A stretch of 58,924 nt of DNA from an uncultured Christensenellaceae bacterium (GTDB taxonomy: Bacteria > Bacillota > Clostridia > Christensenellales > Borkfalkiaceae). The position numbers were made by a program, and so were the translations under genes. The stretch spans positions 1 to 58,924 of the forward strand of contig CAJULO010000007.1 in NCBI GenBank assembly GCA_910586945.1. Direction: 5' to 3'. Of the stretch, positions 44,594 to 53,744 are shown piece by piece; the first letter of the stretch is position 1, and each line of letters opens with the position of its first letter. The notes under the pieces are model-generated. The model worked only from the letters and a program-made list of their open reading frames with translations, did no database searches and had not been told where the DNA came from.

Positions 44594-45343
44594 ATGCATA
44601 AGACAGTTAAAGTTAGTTTAGCGCTCATTGCAGTTGTAATGTTTTGCGCAATGTCCGTTTTAATATGTCTACACTTTTATACAGAAAAGGTTACAGTGCA
44701 ATCTGAAGAGTATGCTCTTGCAATTGAGACGGCAACCTTAAAAAAAGGTAGTTCTGGAGCGCTTGTAAAACAAGTACAACAAAAACTAAAAAATTGGGGA
44801 TATTTATCTGGAAAGGTAGATGGAATTTTTGGAAATGCAACAAAAACTGCAGTACAAAAATTTCAAAGAAAAAACAAACTCACTGCAGATGGTATTGTAG
44901 GTAAAAAGACTTTTGAAGCACTTGGTATCAATGCAAATAGTAGCAACAGTAGTAATAGTAATACAAATAAAAAACCATCAACTACTTCTACGAACAATGA
45001 TACCTATTTACTTGCAAAGTGTATCCATGGTGAAGCAAGGGGAGAAAGTTATACTGGTCAAGTTGCCGTAGGAGCAGTTATTTTAAATAGAGTAAAGAGC
45101 AGTAAGTTTCCAAATACAATCTCTGGGGTAATTTACCAACAAAATGCATTTACAGCAGTAATTGATGGGCAAATCAATTTAGAACCAAATCAAAGTGCAT
45201 TAAATGCAGCGAAAGATGCATTAAACGGCTATGACCCAACAGGGGGATGTATCTATTACTATAATCCAAAAACAGCGACCAGCAAATGGATTTTTTCAAG
45301 ACCTGTTGTAACAACAATTGGCAGACATGTATTCTGTATGTAA
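44594..45343 (+). CDS. sleB: spore cortex-lytic enzyme SleB
   Basis: Lytic transglycosylase stored in the spore that degrades cortex muramic-lactam peptidoglycan in germination. The 249 residues have an N-terminal signal segment (6-28), a peptidoglycan-binding domain (about 50-112; GALVKQVQQKL, GIFGNATKTAVQKF), an Asn/Ser linker (115-133) and the SleB catalytic domain (137-249) with the catalytic Glu in CIHGEARGE and the AVGAVILNRVKS stretch. The ypeB gene follows after 11 bases, the standard pair. The start has a perfect AAGGAGG site. Confidence 0.95.
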   Translation: MHKTVKVSLALIAVVMFCAMSVLICLHFYTEKVTVQSEEYALAIETATLKKGSSGALVKQVQQKLKNWGYLSGKVDGIFGNATKTAVQKFQRKNKLTADGIVGKKTFEALGINANSSNSSNSNTNKKPSTTSTNNDTYLLAKCIHGEARGESYTGQVAVGAVILNRVKSSKFPNTISGVIYQQNAFTAVIDGQINLEPNQSALNAAKDALNGYDPTGGCIYYYNPKTATSKWIFSRPVVTTIGRHVFCM

Positions 45344-45354
45344 GGAGGTAGAAC

Positions 45355-47013
45355 ATGAAAGAAAAAGAAAGACCAAGTTCATCTGGGGTAGAAAAAGTAG
45401 AAAAGATTGCCGACAAAAAGAACACACAAATGCCAAAAAATCAGGACATCAACAAGATGAGTGTTGCCGATACTTTAAAGGCAAGACAGGAGAGAGAAAA
45501 AGAACTTGCAGAGCGTCGCATAGCTTTGGCAGAAGCAAAACAGGAGACAGAGAATACTGCAAAAAAGAGAGAGCAAGAGCTTGATAAACGCATCGACGCT
45601 TTTGAAAAAGAGAGAGAGCAACGCCTTGAGAAAATGAGAGCGGAAAAAGACAAAAAAGAACATGCAGAAAGCCACGAAAAAAGACGAAATGAAGAAAAAG
45701 AAAATAAAAAGCGTACGCCCGGAATTGGAGGATGGATTGCCTCTGTAGTGTCATTATCCGTTGCAGTATTAGCATTAGGTTCGATTGTAACGGTTGGATA
45801 TTTTGACTTAAACAATGCCCAAAGTAGCATTATGAATGGATACCAAAGTGCCGTATACGAATTTAGTGAACATGTTGAAAATCTAGATAGTTCGCTCTCA
45901 AAAGCAAGAGTGGCAACTGGTAGTTATGAACAACAAAAGTTGTTGACAAAAATAATTTTGGCAACAGAACTTGCAAGTCAAAGTTTAGAAAAATTCCCCG
46001 CTGATTTTACAGCGGCACAACAACTTGCTGCACAATTAAACGACATGAATAAACAAGCTTGGACTTTATTGTACAAACAATTAAATGGAAAGACCTTTAC
46101 TAGCGAAGATGATGCAACTGTTGAAAAATTATTCAATCAAGTAGAGCGTATGCGTCAAGGTATGCCCGCCCTTATGGAGCAGACAAAAACATTAAAATTA
46201 AAAGAGATGTTGAAGACGGATGGCAAATTTGCTATGGGTCTATTAGGTCTAACAGAAGCGGAGATGGCACCAGGTGGAGCAGTAGATATGTTGGATTATT
46301 CTGATAGTTTTGTAAGTAAAATGCCAAAAATCAGCGAAAGCGAAGCTACAGAAAAAGCAATGCAATATTTTTCAGATTATAACATTGACACTATGCATTT
46401 GACAGGCAAAACGGAGGAAGGAGCACCAAGCTATACATTTGAAATGACAGATAGAGATGGTAGAGCATATTATTGTGCAATCACAGAACAAGGGGGATTG
46501 CTCTCCATGTTTAGTAGCTACGATGCTGCAACACCAAGACAATATGCAGAGGAAGAATGTATTGCCATTGCAAAAAACTTTTTAGAAAAATGTGGTTACA
46601 ACAATATGGAAGCAATTTGGACGAGTGAGACTGGTAATGAGCTCAATGTGCGTTTTGCATATATGCAAGACAATGTTGCTATCTATGCTGATACGATTGA
46701 TGTAAAGGTATGTAACAACAGAGGACTAGCGACTGGTTTAATTGCTAAGACATTTATCAAGAATCATAAGTCAAGGACTTTAGGAAAGGCAACATTATCC
46801 CAAAAGACGGTAGAAAAGAATGCAAGAAAAAAATTGCAACTCCATGGTACAAGACTTGCTCTTTTGCCACAGGATGGAGCGGAAATTTTGACATATGAAA
46901 TCCGTGGTGATTATGGAGATAGAAGTTATGTTGTATTTGTGGATGCCGATGCCGGTAAAATGATAGAAATATATAATGTAGCAATTACAGACCGCGGACG
47001 CGTTTTAATTTAA
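45355..47013 (+). CDS. ypeB: germination protein YpeB with a long cytoplasmic extension
   Basis: Needed for stable SleB in the dormant spore. The 552 residues exceed Bacillus YpeB (450). Residues 1-120 are highly charged Lys/Glu-rich coiled coil with no counterpart in Bacillus, then one membrane helix at about 126-148 (WIASVVSLSVAVLALGSIV). The YpeB domain follows: the helical N-terminal part (160-300) and PepSY-type repeats (330-552), including the EEECIAIAKNFLEKCGY and GDRSYVVFVDADAGKMIEI segments. Its start has GGAGG. It ends at a strong terminator. Confidence 0.93.
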   Translation: MKEKERPSSSGVEKVEKIADKKNTQMPKNQDINKMSVADTLKARQEREKELAERRIALAEAKQETENTAKKREQELDKRIDAFEKEREQRLEKMRAEKDKKEHAESHEKRRNEEKENKKRTPGIGGWIASVVSLSVAVLALGSIVTVGYFDLNNAQSSIMNGYQSAVYEFSEHVENLDSSLSKARVATGSYEQQKLLTKIILATELASQSLEKFPADFTAAQQLAAQLNDMNKQAWTLLYKQLNGKTFTSEDDATVEKLFNQVERMRQGMPALMEQTKTLKLKEMLKTDGKFAMGLLGLTEAEMAPGGAVDMLDYSDSFVSKMPKISESEATEKAMQYFSDYNIDTMHLTGKTEEGAPSYTFEMTDRDGRAYYCAITEQGGLLSMFSSYDAATPRQYAEEECIAIAKNFLEKCGYNNMEAIWTSETGNELNVRFAYMQDNVAIYADTIDVKVCNNRGLATGLIAKTFIKNHKSRTLGKATLSQKTVEKNARKKLQLHGTRLALLPQDGAEILTYEIRGDYGDRSYVVFVDADAGKMIEIYNVAITDRGRVLI

Positions 47014-47020
47014 TAGGATA

Positions 47021-47052
47021 AAAAAAGATAGGAGTAGACCTATCTTTTTTTA
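47021..47052 (+). terminator. intrinsic terminator of sleB-ypeB
   Basis: Perfect 12-bp arms (AAAAAAGATAGG) with a 6-base loop ending in a T-run. Confidence 0.88.
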
Positions 47053-47076
47053 TAAAGAGATGGCATATGGCAGAGT

Positions 47077-47105
47077 TTGACAAAAATAAAAAAATAGAGT
47101 ATACT
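47077..47105 (+). promoter_or_regulatory. strong sigma-A promoter of the secB-like/fabZ genes
   Basis: TTGACA (47077-47082) and TATACT (47100-47105), 17-base spacer. Confidence 0.85.
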
Positions 47106-47145
47106 ATATAATAGAGTATCATTCATGTATAAGGAGTGAATAAAG

Positions 47146-47571
47146 ATGAATAAAGTAAATCTATTATTAAAAGGTATCCGCATAGATGAGTTATCTTTTA
47201 AAATGAATAATATGCGTTTGGAGCCAGATGCGAAAATAGAGATGAAACCATCCATAACAAGACAGGTTCGTGGAGCAAATGAGAGTGATAAAGTATGTTT
47301 TATTACTTTAAGTGTAAAAATTGAGAGTACACAGGAAGAGCCAAAACCATTTGATGTGGTGGTAACTTTAACTGGCTTAATTGAGAGCGATGCAGTTACA
47401 GATAGCGAAAAGAGAGAAACTGTAATTGAAGGAACGGCGATACTCTTCCCATATTTGCGTTCAACATTGACTTCATTAACGGCAACCGCTATGACTCCTC
47501 CCATCATTTTGCCATTGCCAGAAGGTGTTATATTCCCAGAAGATAAAGATAACATAGAAATTGTGAATTAG
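47146..47571 (+). CDS. SecB-like chaperone domain protein
   Basis: A 141-residue cytoplasmic protein whose pattern fits the SecB fold: a beta-rich N-terminal half with alternating polar and apolar residues, then the SecB hallmark near the end, ILFPYLRSTLTSLTA followed by PPIILPLP, which in SecB forms the helix and the edge of the peptide groove. Classical SecB is a proteobacterial export chaperone; shorter SecB-like proteins are known in some Gram-positives and with toxin-antitoxin modules. No toxin or antitoxin gene is nearby; fabZ follows after 13 bases in the same transcript. The assignment is by pattern only. Confidence 0.68.
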   Translation: MNKVNLLLKGIRIDELSFKMNNMRLEPDAKIEMKPSITRQVRGANESDKVCFITLSVKIESTQEEPKPFDVVVTLTGLIESDAVTDSEKRETVIEGTAILFPYLRSTLTSLTATAMTPPIILPLPEGVIFPEDKDNIEIVN

Positions 47572-47584
47572 AAAAGAGGTCAAA

Positions 47585-48010
47585 ATGAATAGAGAAGAAA
47601 TCAAAAAAATCATGCCACATAGAGAACCAATGCTCTTGTTAGATACAGTGGAAGTCGATGCAGAGACAGGGCGAGCTATAGGAAAATATAGGGTTACGGG
47701 GGAAGAATTTTTTGTGCAAGGGCATTTTCCAGGCAATCCAATTGTGCCGGGGGTGATTCAATGTGAAATGATTGCACAGACCATTTGTGCATTATTGCCA
47801 CAAACTGCGGAAGGGGAAACTGTACCTATGTATGCAGGATTAAATAATGTAAAATTTAAAAATCCACTTGTGCCAGGAGATGTGGCAACCATGACTGTAG
47901 AAATTGTGAATAAAAAATCTATATTTTATTTTGCGAAGGGGACGCTCAAGGCAAATGATAAACTTTGTACGAGTGCGGAATTTTCTATTGCCATTGTTCC
48001 AAAAAAATAA
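47585..48010 (+). CDS. fabZ: 3-hydroxyacyl-ACP dehydratase FabZ
   Basis: Removes water from 3-hydroxyacyl-ACP in fatty-acid elongation. The 141-residue hot-dog protein has the catalytic His in GHFPGNPIVPGV and the Glu in VIQCEMIAQ. The N-terminal IMPHREPMLLLD is typical. In many Clostridia fabZ sits between accB and accC; here it is ahead of fabH and shares a promoter with the SecB-like gene. The start has a GAGGT site. Confidence 0.96.
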   Translation: MNREEIKKIMPHREPMLLLDTVEVDAETGRAIGKYRVTGEEFFVQGHFPGNPIVPGVIQCEMIAQTICALLPQTAEGETVPMYAGLNNVKFKNPLVPGDVATMTVEIVNKKSIFYFAKGTLKANDKLCTSAEFSIAIVPKK

Positions 48011-48034
48011 AAGACTATTTTTGCAGGAATTTTC

Positions 48035-48063
48035 TTGACACATAACGCGAAAAGTAATATAAT
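48035..48063 (+). promoter_or_regulatory. sigma-A promoter of the fab-acc operon
   Basis: TTGACA (48035-48040) and TATAAT (48058-48063), 17-base spacer; both boxes perfect. The leader of about 65 bases contains complementary TTGTATCT (48072) and AGATACAA (48109). Confidence 0.88.
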
Positions 48064-48135
48064 AATAGATGTTGTATCTATATACCATAGTGCATATAGA
48101 TTGCATAAAGATACAATGTAAATTTAAGGAGTATT

Positions 48136-49092
48136 ATGTCATATACAATAGCTGGAACGGGTTATGCATTACCCAAACGAGTGGTTACGAATGGACAACT
48201 TTCAGAAATTGTTGATACAAGCAATGAGTGGATTATAACGCGTACAGGGATAGAAGAACGGCGCGTGTTGACAGATGAAAGTTTGACAGAACTTGCTCTG
48301 CAAGCGGCAAAAATGGCAATGGCAAATGCTAAAATTAAGAGTACAGAAATTGACCTAATTATCTGTGCAACAATTCGTAGCGATACAATAACGCCATCAC
48401 TAGCGTGTACAATTGCCGAACATATAGGATGCACTGCTCCGGCATTTGATGTAAATGCTGCATGTGTAGGACTTATCTATGCAATGGAAATTGCAGATAG
48501 CTTTATGGCAAGTGGAAAAGCAAAAAATGTACTTATTCTTACAGCGGAAGCAATGAGCAAACTTGTTGACTGGACGGACCGTTCAACCTGTGTGCTGTTT
48601 GGGGACGGTGCAGGGGCAGTGGTATTACAACCGGGAAGGAGTAGACTTGCATGTAGTATGCAATCTGCGGCAAATAATGGGTCTATTTTAATGCCAAATA
48701 CAGAAGGGGAAAACTCACCTTTCAACAAACATAAGCAAGACAAGATGGTTGTACAGATGGATGGTGGTGAGGTATATAAATTTGCAGTAAGTGCATTTGC
48801 AAAACGATCAGAAGAAGTTTGTGCGATGGCCGGTATTGTACCAACGGAAATTGATTGGATTTTACCGCATCAAGCGAACTTGCGTATTATTGATGCCGCT
48901 CTAAAAAAAATGGGCGTGCATAAAGAAAGAGCATTGACGAATATTCATAAATATGGTAATATGAGTGCTACGAGTATAATGGTACTACTTGCTGAAGAGA
49001 TAGAGAGGGGACGCTTTAAGCGTGGGGACAAGCTATTGCTTGTATCTTTTGGAGCTGGACTTACAAGTGGGGCATTACTTATCGAATATTAA
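48136..49092 (+). CDS. fabH: 3-oxoacyl-ACP synthase III FabH
   Basis: Starts fatty-acid synthesis by condensing an acyl-CoA with malonyl-ACP. The 318-residue thiolase-fold protein has the catalytic Cys110 in NAACVGL, His near 245 in LPHQANLRI and Asn near 275 in HKYGNMSATS. It heads the operon behind a perfect promoter. No FapR, FabT or similar regulator gene is next to it. Preference for straight or branched primers cannot be read here. Confidence 0.96.
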   Translation: MSYTIAGTGYALPKRVVTNGQLSEIVDTSNEWIITRTGIEERRVLTDESLTELALQAAKMAMANAKIKSTEIDLIICATIRSDTITPSLACTIAEHIGCTAPAFDVNAACVGLIYAMEIADSFMASGKAKNVLILTAEAMSKLVDWTDRSTCVLFGDGAGAVVLQPGRSRLACSMQSAANNGSILMPNTEGENSPFNKHKQDKMVVQMDGGEVYKFAVSAFAKRSEEVCAMAGIVPTEIDWILPHQANLRIIDAALKKMGVHKERALTNIHKYGNMSATSIMVLLAEEIERGRFKRGDKLLLVSFGAGLTSGALLIEY

Positions 49093-49134
49093 AGCTAGAG
49101 AGCTAAAATAATTTTAATTCAGGAGAATAGAAAA

Positions 49135-49365
49135 ATGGAAATTTTAAATAAATTACAAGAAATTTTAAGCGAAACAAAAGGGGAAGCAGTGCAATTGACA
49201 ATGGAAACAACATTTGCCGACCTTGAACTTGATAGTCTTGACCAAGTAGATATCGTTATGCAGCTTGAAGAATTCTATAATATATCATTAGGAGAAAATG
49301 CACAACTTTCCACTGTTGGAGAATTGGTTGCAAAAATAGAAGAAGCAATGCAAGCAAAAGGCTAA
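49135..49365 (+). CDS. acpP: acyl carrier protein
   Basis: Acidic 76-residue carrier with the phosphopantetheine serine in LELDSLDQVDIVM. Length and helix pattern are standard. It has an AGGAG site, sits 42 bases after fabH and is the only carrier-protein gene in the cluster. Confidence 0.95.
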   Translation: MEILNKLQEILSETKGEAVQLTMETTFADLELDSLDQVDIVMQLEEFYNISLGENAQLSTVGELVAKIEEAMQAKG

Positions 49366-49400
49366 AAAAGCCAAAAAAGAATAGATGGAAGATAGAAAGA

Positions 49401-50342
49401 ATGCAAACAAAAGTAACAAAATTGTTAAATATTAAATTTCCAATTTTGCAAGGGGGCATGGCATGGATTGCTGATGCCTCTTTGGCAAGTGCTGTTTCAA
49501 ATGCAGGTGGATTAGGTATTATTGCGGCAATGAATGCTGATGCTGATTGGTTACGAGCGGAAATAAAAAAGTGTCGTGCAATGACAGATAAACCTTTTGG
49601 AGTCAATGTTATGTTGATGAGTCCGCATGCAGATGCTGTGGCGAAGGTGGTAGTTGAAGAAAAAGTTCCAGTCGTTACGACAGGAGCTGGCAATCCTTCA
49701 AAATATATAAAAATTTGGAAAGAAGCTGGTATAATAGTTATTCCTGTAGTAGCATCGGTGGCACTTGCAAAAATTGTTGAAAGAGTAGGAGTTGATGCCG
49801 TTATTGCTGAAGGTTGCGAAAGTGGTGGACATATTGGAGAACTTACAACTATGACAGTTGTGCCACAAGTTGTGGATGCAATAAAGATTCCAGTTATTGC
49901 CGCTGGTGGGATAGCTGATGGAAGAGGTATGGTTGCTGCATTTGCATTAGGGGCAAGTGCTATTCAAATGGGTACACGATTTTTGGTAGCAAATGAATGT
50001 ACTGTTAGCGAAGCATATAAGCAAAAAGTTGTTTCTGCAAAAGACATCTCCACTGTAGTTACTGGTCGTAGACTAGGGCATCCTGTGCGTTCTATAAAAA
50101 ACCATTATACAAATAATTATGCTAAGTTGGAAGCTGATTCTAGCTATTCAAATGCAGAATTAGAAGAACTTGGAATTGGATCATTGCGTCGTGCAGCAAA
50201 AGATGGAGATACAGAAAATGGATGTTTTTTAGCAGGGCAAATTTCTGGACTTGTCAAAAAACAAGAAAGTGCACAAGATATTATAGCTGATATAATGCAA
50301 GGAGCTGAAAAACTCTTAAATAAAAATTGGAATAATTTATAA
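49401..50342 (+). CDS. fabK: enoyl-ACP reductase II FabK (FMN)
   Basis: Flavin-dependent reductase for the last elongation step, used instead of FabI by many Clostridia and streptococci. The 313-residue TIM-barrel protein has FPILQGGMAWIADASLASAV at the start, the catalytic-loop region GCESGGHIGE and the phosphate-binding AAGGIADGRG and MGTRFL. It belongs to the nitronate-monooxygenase family, but the fab setting makes FabK the best call. Usual fab order (fabH-acpP-fabK-fabD-fabG) is kept. Confidence 0.94.
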   Translation: MQTKVTKLLNIKFPILQGGMAWIADASLASAVSNAGGLGIIAAMNADADWLRAEIKKCRAMTDKPFGVNVMLMSPHADAVAKVVVEEKVPVVTTGAGNPSKYIKIWKEAGIIVIPVVASVALAKIVERVGVDAVIAEGCESGGHIGELTTMTVVPQVVDAIKIPVIAAGGIADGRGMVAAFALGASAIQMGTRFLVANECTVSEAYKQKVVSAKDISTVVTGRRLGHPVRSIKNHYTNNYAKLEADSSYSNAELEELGIGSLRRAAKDGDTENGCFLAGQISGLVKKQESAQDIIADIMQGAEKLLNKNWNNL

Positions 50343-50346
50343 AATA

Positions 50347-50411
50347 AGAAGGTAATATGCTTTTGTACTAGACATATAAAATAATTGTCTACAGAAATTG
50401 TATTACCTTCT
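50347..50411. repeat. nested hairpin between fabK and fabD
   Basis: Outer arms AGAAGGTAATA (50347-50357) and its exact complement (50401-50411) enclose a second stem TAGACA/TGTCTA (50369-50374 and 50386-50391). There is no T-run. It may be a stable RNA element or mRNA processing signal. The rest of the 50343-50538 gap shows no gene. Confidence 0.6.
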
Positions 50412-50538
50412 AAATTGCTATTTGTAGAACTATTGTCTTAAGGGATTCCTTTTAATAAAATGCTGTGAAAGGCGTGGAGAGACATTGCATTAAGAAAGAA
50501 TTATGTAAAATTAAAAATAAAATTTGGAATTAGAGAAA

Positions 50539-51372
50539 ATGAAAAAAGCTTTTATGTTTGCAGGACAAGGGGCACAAGTTGTTGGAATGACGAAAGAGTT
50601 GCAAGAGCATAAAAAAGTACAAGAACTTTTTAGAGTTGTAAATAAAATTTGTCCTGAAGTAGTAAAAATTATGCTAGATGGTCCACAGGAGCTATTAAAT
50701 CAAACACTTTATACACAACCAGCAATGTATATAGCAGATTTAGCGTATGCCTATGTTGAGCAGGAAAAGACAGGGACACCAGATGCTCTTTTAGGTTTTT
50801 CTGTTGGAGAAATACCGGCACTAACATTTGCTGATGTTTGTACGGTAGAGGATGGGATAAAAATTATTTTGAAAAGAGCGGAACTTATGGAAGAATACAC
50901 AAAGCGGAACGAAGGATGTATGATTGCCGTTTTGGGACTATCTAGTGCACAAGTTGAAAATTTATGTGATGGAGAAAATCAACAACCAGCAAATTATAAT
51001 GGAGCAAAACAAACTGTCGTTGCATGTAAAAAAGAAGCTGAAAGTAGTTTTATAGATAAGGTCAAGGGGGCTGGTGGACGCGCAATGAAACTAAAAGTGA
51101 GTGGGATGTTTCACTGTAAAGAGTTGTTACCAGAAAGTAATGCTTTTGCCACATACTTAAATCAATTTGCTTTACAACCTCCAAAAATTCCAGTATATGC
51201 AAATTTGACAGGCGAACAGTATGGGGAAAATATTGTTGAAACGCTGTCAAAACAGATGTTAAGTGCCGTTCGGTTTACTGCAAGTATTGCAAATATGCGT
51301 CAATATGGCATAACAGAGTTTATTGAAGTTGGTCCAGGTAAAGTGTTAACTGGGCTTGTTGCAAAAGGTTAA
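50539..51372 (+). CDS. fabD: malonyl-CoA:ACP transacylase FabD
   Basis: Loads malonyl groups on ACP. The 277-residue protein has FAGQGAQ near the start, catalytic Ser in GFSVGEIPAL, His in FHCKELL and the ending EVGPGKVLTGL. The usual arginine-containing segment (KRAELMEE) is present. The frame can be extended to a TTG at 50524, but the ATG at 50539 fits the family start and has an upstream GGA-GAG stretch. It lies 197 bases after fabK, separated by a structured element. Confidence 0.94.
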   Translation: MKKAFMFAGQGAQVVGMTKELQEHKKVQELFRVVNKICPEVVKIMLDGPQELLNQTLYTQPAMYIADLAYAYVEQEKTGTPDALLGFSVGEIPALTFADVCTVEDGIKIILKRAELMEEYTKRNEGCMIAVLGLSSAQVENLCDGENQQPANYNGAKQTVVACKKEAESSFIDKVKGAGGRAMKLKVSGMFHCKELLPESNAFATYLNQFALQPPKIPVYANLTGEQYGENIVETLSKQMLSAVRFTASIANMRQYGITEFIEVGPGKVLTGLVAKG

Positions 51373-51410
51373 TAAAAAAGATAAAGTAAAGATAAAGTAA
51401 GGAGCAAAAT

Positions 51411-52151
51411 ATGTTAAAAGAACAAGTGGCGGTGATTACAGGTGCGGGGCGTGGGATTGGAGCAGAAATTGCAAAAGCATTAGCCCAAAATCATGCCAAC
51501 ATAGTGATTGTTGATTATAGTGCATTAGATGCTGTACAAGATACAATTGCAGAGATAAAAGCATTAGGGGTTACAGTGCAATACTATCAATGTGATGTCT
51601 CTAACTTTCAAAAGACAAAGGAAGTTGTAGATAGCATTGTTAAAGAATTTGGGAAAATTGATATTTTAGTCAATAACGCTGGTATTACTGCAGATAAAAT
51701 TTTATTGCGTATGGAAGAGTCTGATTGGGATAGAGTGTTAAATATCAATTTAAAGGGTAGTTTTAATATGACAAAGCATACTACAACGCATATGATGCGT
51801 AAAAAGTATGGTAGAATAGTGAATATTAGTTCTGTAGTTGCATTGATGGGTAATGTGGGACAGGCGAACTATGTCGCATCAAAAGCTGGACTTATTGGAC
51901 TAACGAAAACAGTTGCAAAAGAGTTTGGTGGTAAAAATATTACAGTGAATGCCATTGCTCCAGGATATATTAAAACGGCCATGACAGATGCACTTAGTGA
52001 AGAGGTTCGTAATTCTATGCTGAAGATGGTTCCACTAGGATATTTGGGAGAAGTGAAAGATATTGCAAATGCTGTACTCTTTTTAGTATCCCCATCTGCA
52101 CGATACATTACTGGTGTAACGCTTAAAGTGGACGGTGGTATGTATATTTAA
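51411..52151 (+). CDS. fabG: 3-oxoacyl-ACP reductase FabG
   Basis: NADPH-dependent short-chain reductase of 246 residues. The dinucleotide loop is GAGRGIG (11-17), and the active site has Ser141, Tyr154 and Lys158 (NYVASKAG). NNAGIT and the family ending with VDGGMYI are in place. It has an AAGGAG site and follows fabD by 38 bases. Confidence 0.96.
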   Translation: MLKEQVAVITGAGRGIGAEIAKALAQNHANIVIVDYSALDAVQDTIAEIKALGVTVQYYQCDVSNFQKTKEVVDSIVKEFGKIDILVNNAGITADKILLRMEESDWDRVLNINLKGSFNMTKHTTTHMMRKKYGRIVNISSVVALMGNVGQANYVASKAGLIGLTKTVAKEFGGKNITVNAIAPGYIKTAMTDALSEEVRNSMLKMVPLGYLGEVKDIANAVLFLVSPSARYITGVTLKVDGGMYI

Positions 52152-52470
52152 TGCGTAATATTTTTGAATATTTGGAGCATATTTTTGCCTGCATAAGAGC
52201 ATTTTATACAAAATAAGGATTATGCAAAGGCTTATTAAAATAAATTAGGTCTATGACTTTATAGAAAAAGTACATAAAAAAATTGCTAAAAAGTAAAAAA
52301 ATAATTGCTTTTTTCTATGGGATTTGGTAGACTAATAGAAAGTGTTTTTTATCAAATAGAAAAAAATCTTTAAAAATTAGCGAAATATAATGTACTGCTA
52401 TAAGAATATATTGCTAAAGTAATAAGGCAATCATTTTTTAATCAATAAATTTATAGAGGATAGTTTGATT
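52152..52470. other. intergenic stretch between fabG and fabF
   Basis: About 320 bases with no gene. A 21-codon frame overlaps the fabG stop (TAATG) but has no known match. No clear promoter or terminator was found, so read-through from fabG to fabF is assumed. Confidence 0.5.
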
Positions 52471-53700
52471 ATGAAAAGAGTCGTGATTACAGGGCTAGGA
52501 GTTGTTTCACCGTTAGGAAATAATGTACAAACAACTTGGACAAATATGATAAACGGTGTAAATGGTATAGATAGAGTCACCCGTTTTGATGCAACTGATT
52601 TTAAAAGTAAACTTGCTGCGGAGGTTAAAGACTTTGATCCGTTGCAATATTTTGCAAAATCAGAGCTTAGAAGAACGGATTTATATACACAATATGCTCT
52701 AGCTGCTGCAACACAAGCTTATGAAGATAGTCGCCTTGCAGGGCATGTAGATAGTGAACGATTTGGCGTATATTTTGGTTCTGGTATAGGAGGTATCCAA
52801 ACATTTACAGAACAAGCACAAGTTTTACATGACAAAGGACCTACGCGTATATCTCCATTTTTTATTCCTATGATGATAAGTAATATGGCGTCTGGGACTA
52901 TAGCAATTAAGTTTAAAGCAAATGGTCCAAATATCGCTATTGTTTCCGCATGTGCTACATCAACACATTGTATTGGAGAAGCTTTTAGAGCAATCAAACA
53001 CGGCTACGCTGATGTTATGCTTGCTGGCGGTAGCGAAGCATCTATTACACCACTTAGCTATGCAGGGTTTATCAATATTCAAGCACTATCACAAGCACAA
53101 GATAAAAATAGAGCGTCTATACCTTTTGATAAAGAGAGAGCTGGATTTATTATGGGTGAAGGTGGAGCGGCATTGATACTTGAGGAGCTGGAACATGCAA
53201 AAAAGCGTGGTGCACATATTTATGCCGAACTTGTATCATATGCTTGTACGAATGATGCTTTCCATGCCACAGCACCAAATCCAGATGCAATTGCATCTGC
53301 AAAGGCGATTGCGCTAACAATACAGGAAGGGAACATCACGGGAACAGATATCTATATCAATGCACATGGTACGAGTACATCTTTAAATGATAAAACGGAA
53401 ACAATGGCAATCAAACGTGCGTTTGGTGATAATGCATATAAATTGCATATATCTTCTACAAAGTCCATGACAGGACATATGTTGGGTGCAGCAGGAGCGA
53501 TTGAAGCTATTGCAACTGTTAAAGCTTTACAAGAGGGTATTATTCCACCAACAATCAACTATCAAGTACCAGATAGCGATTGTGATTTAAATATTACACC
53601 AAATAAAGCAGTAAAGAGAGAGATTCAATTTGCATTATCTAACTCATTGGGCTTTGGCGGACATAATGGTTGCTTAGGTTTTAAAAAATACAAAAATTAA
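52471..53700 (+). CDS. fabF: 3-oxoacyl-ACP synthase II FabF
   Basis: Elongating condensing enzyme, 409 residues. The catalytic Cys lies in SACATSTH near 162, and the two His residues in NAHGTSTSLND and KSMTGHMLGAAG. The GFGGHNGCLGF ending is typical. The frame begins at TTG 52465, but the ATG at 52471 is at a better distance from the GAGGA site. It is the only FabB/F-type enzyme in the window. Confidence 0.96.
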   Translation: MKRVVITGLGVVSPLGNNVQTTWTNMINGVNGIDRVTRFDATDFKSKLAAEVKDFDPLQYFAKSELRRTDLYTQYALAAATQAYEDSRLAGHVDSERFGVYFGSGIGGIQTFTEQAQVLHDKGPTRISPFFIPMMISNMASGTIAIKFKANGPNIAIVSACATSTHCIGEAFRAIKHGYADVMLAGGSEASITPLSYAGFINIQALSQAQDKNRASIPFDKERAGFIMGEGGAALILEELEHAKKRGAHIYAELVSYACTNDAFHATAPNPDAIASAKAIALTIQEGNITGTDIYINAHGTSTSLNDKTETMAIKRAFGDNAYKLHISSTKSMTGHMLGAAGAIEAIATVKALQEGIIPPTINYQVPDSDCDLNITPNKAVKREIQFALSNSLGFGGHNGCLGFKKYKN

Positions 53701-53744
53701 AATCATTAAAATAAATTCTATTATTTTAACTGGGAGGATGCTAA

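Noticed and set aside
52151..52216. 21-codon frame overlapping the fabG stop
   Set aside because: The TAATG overlap is suggestive, but no ribosome site or conserved feature supports it.
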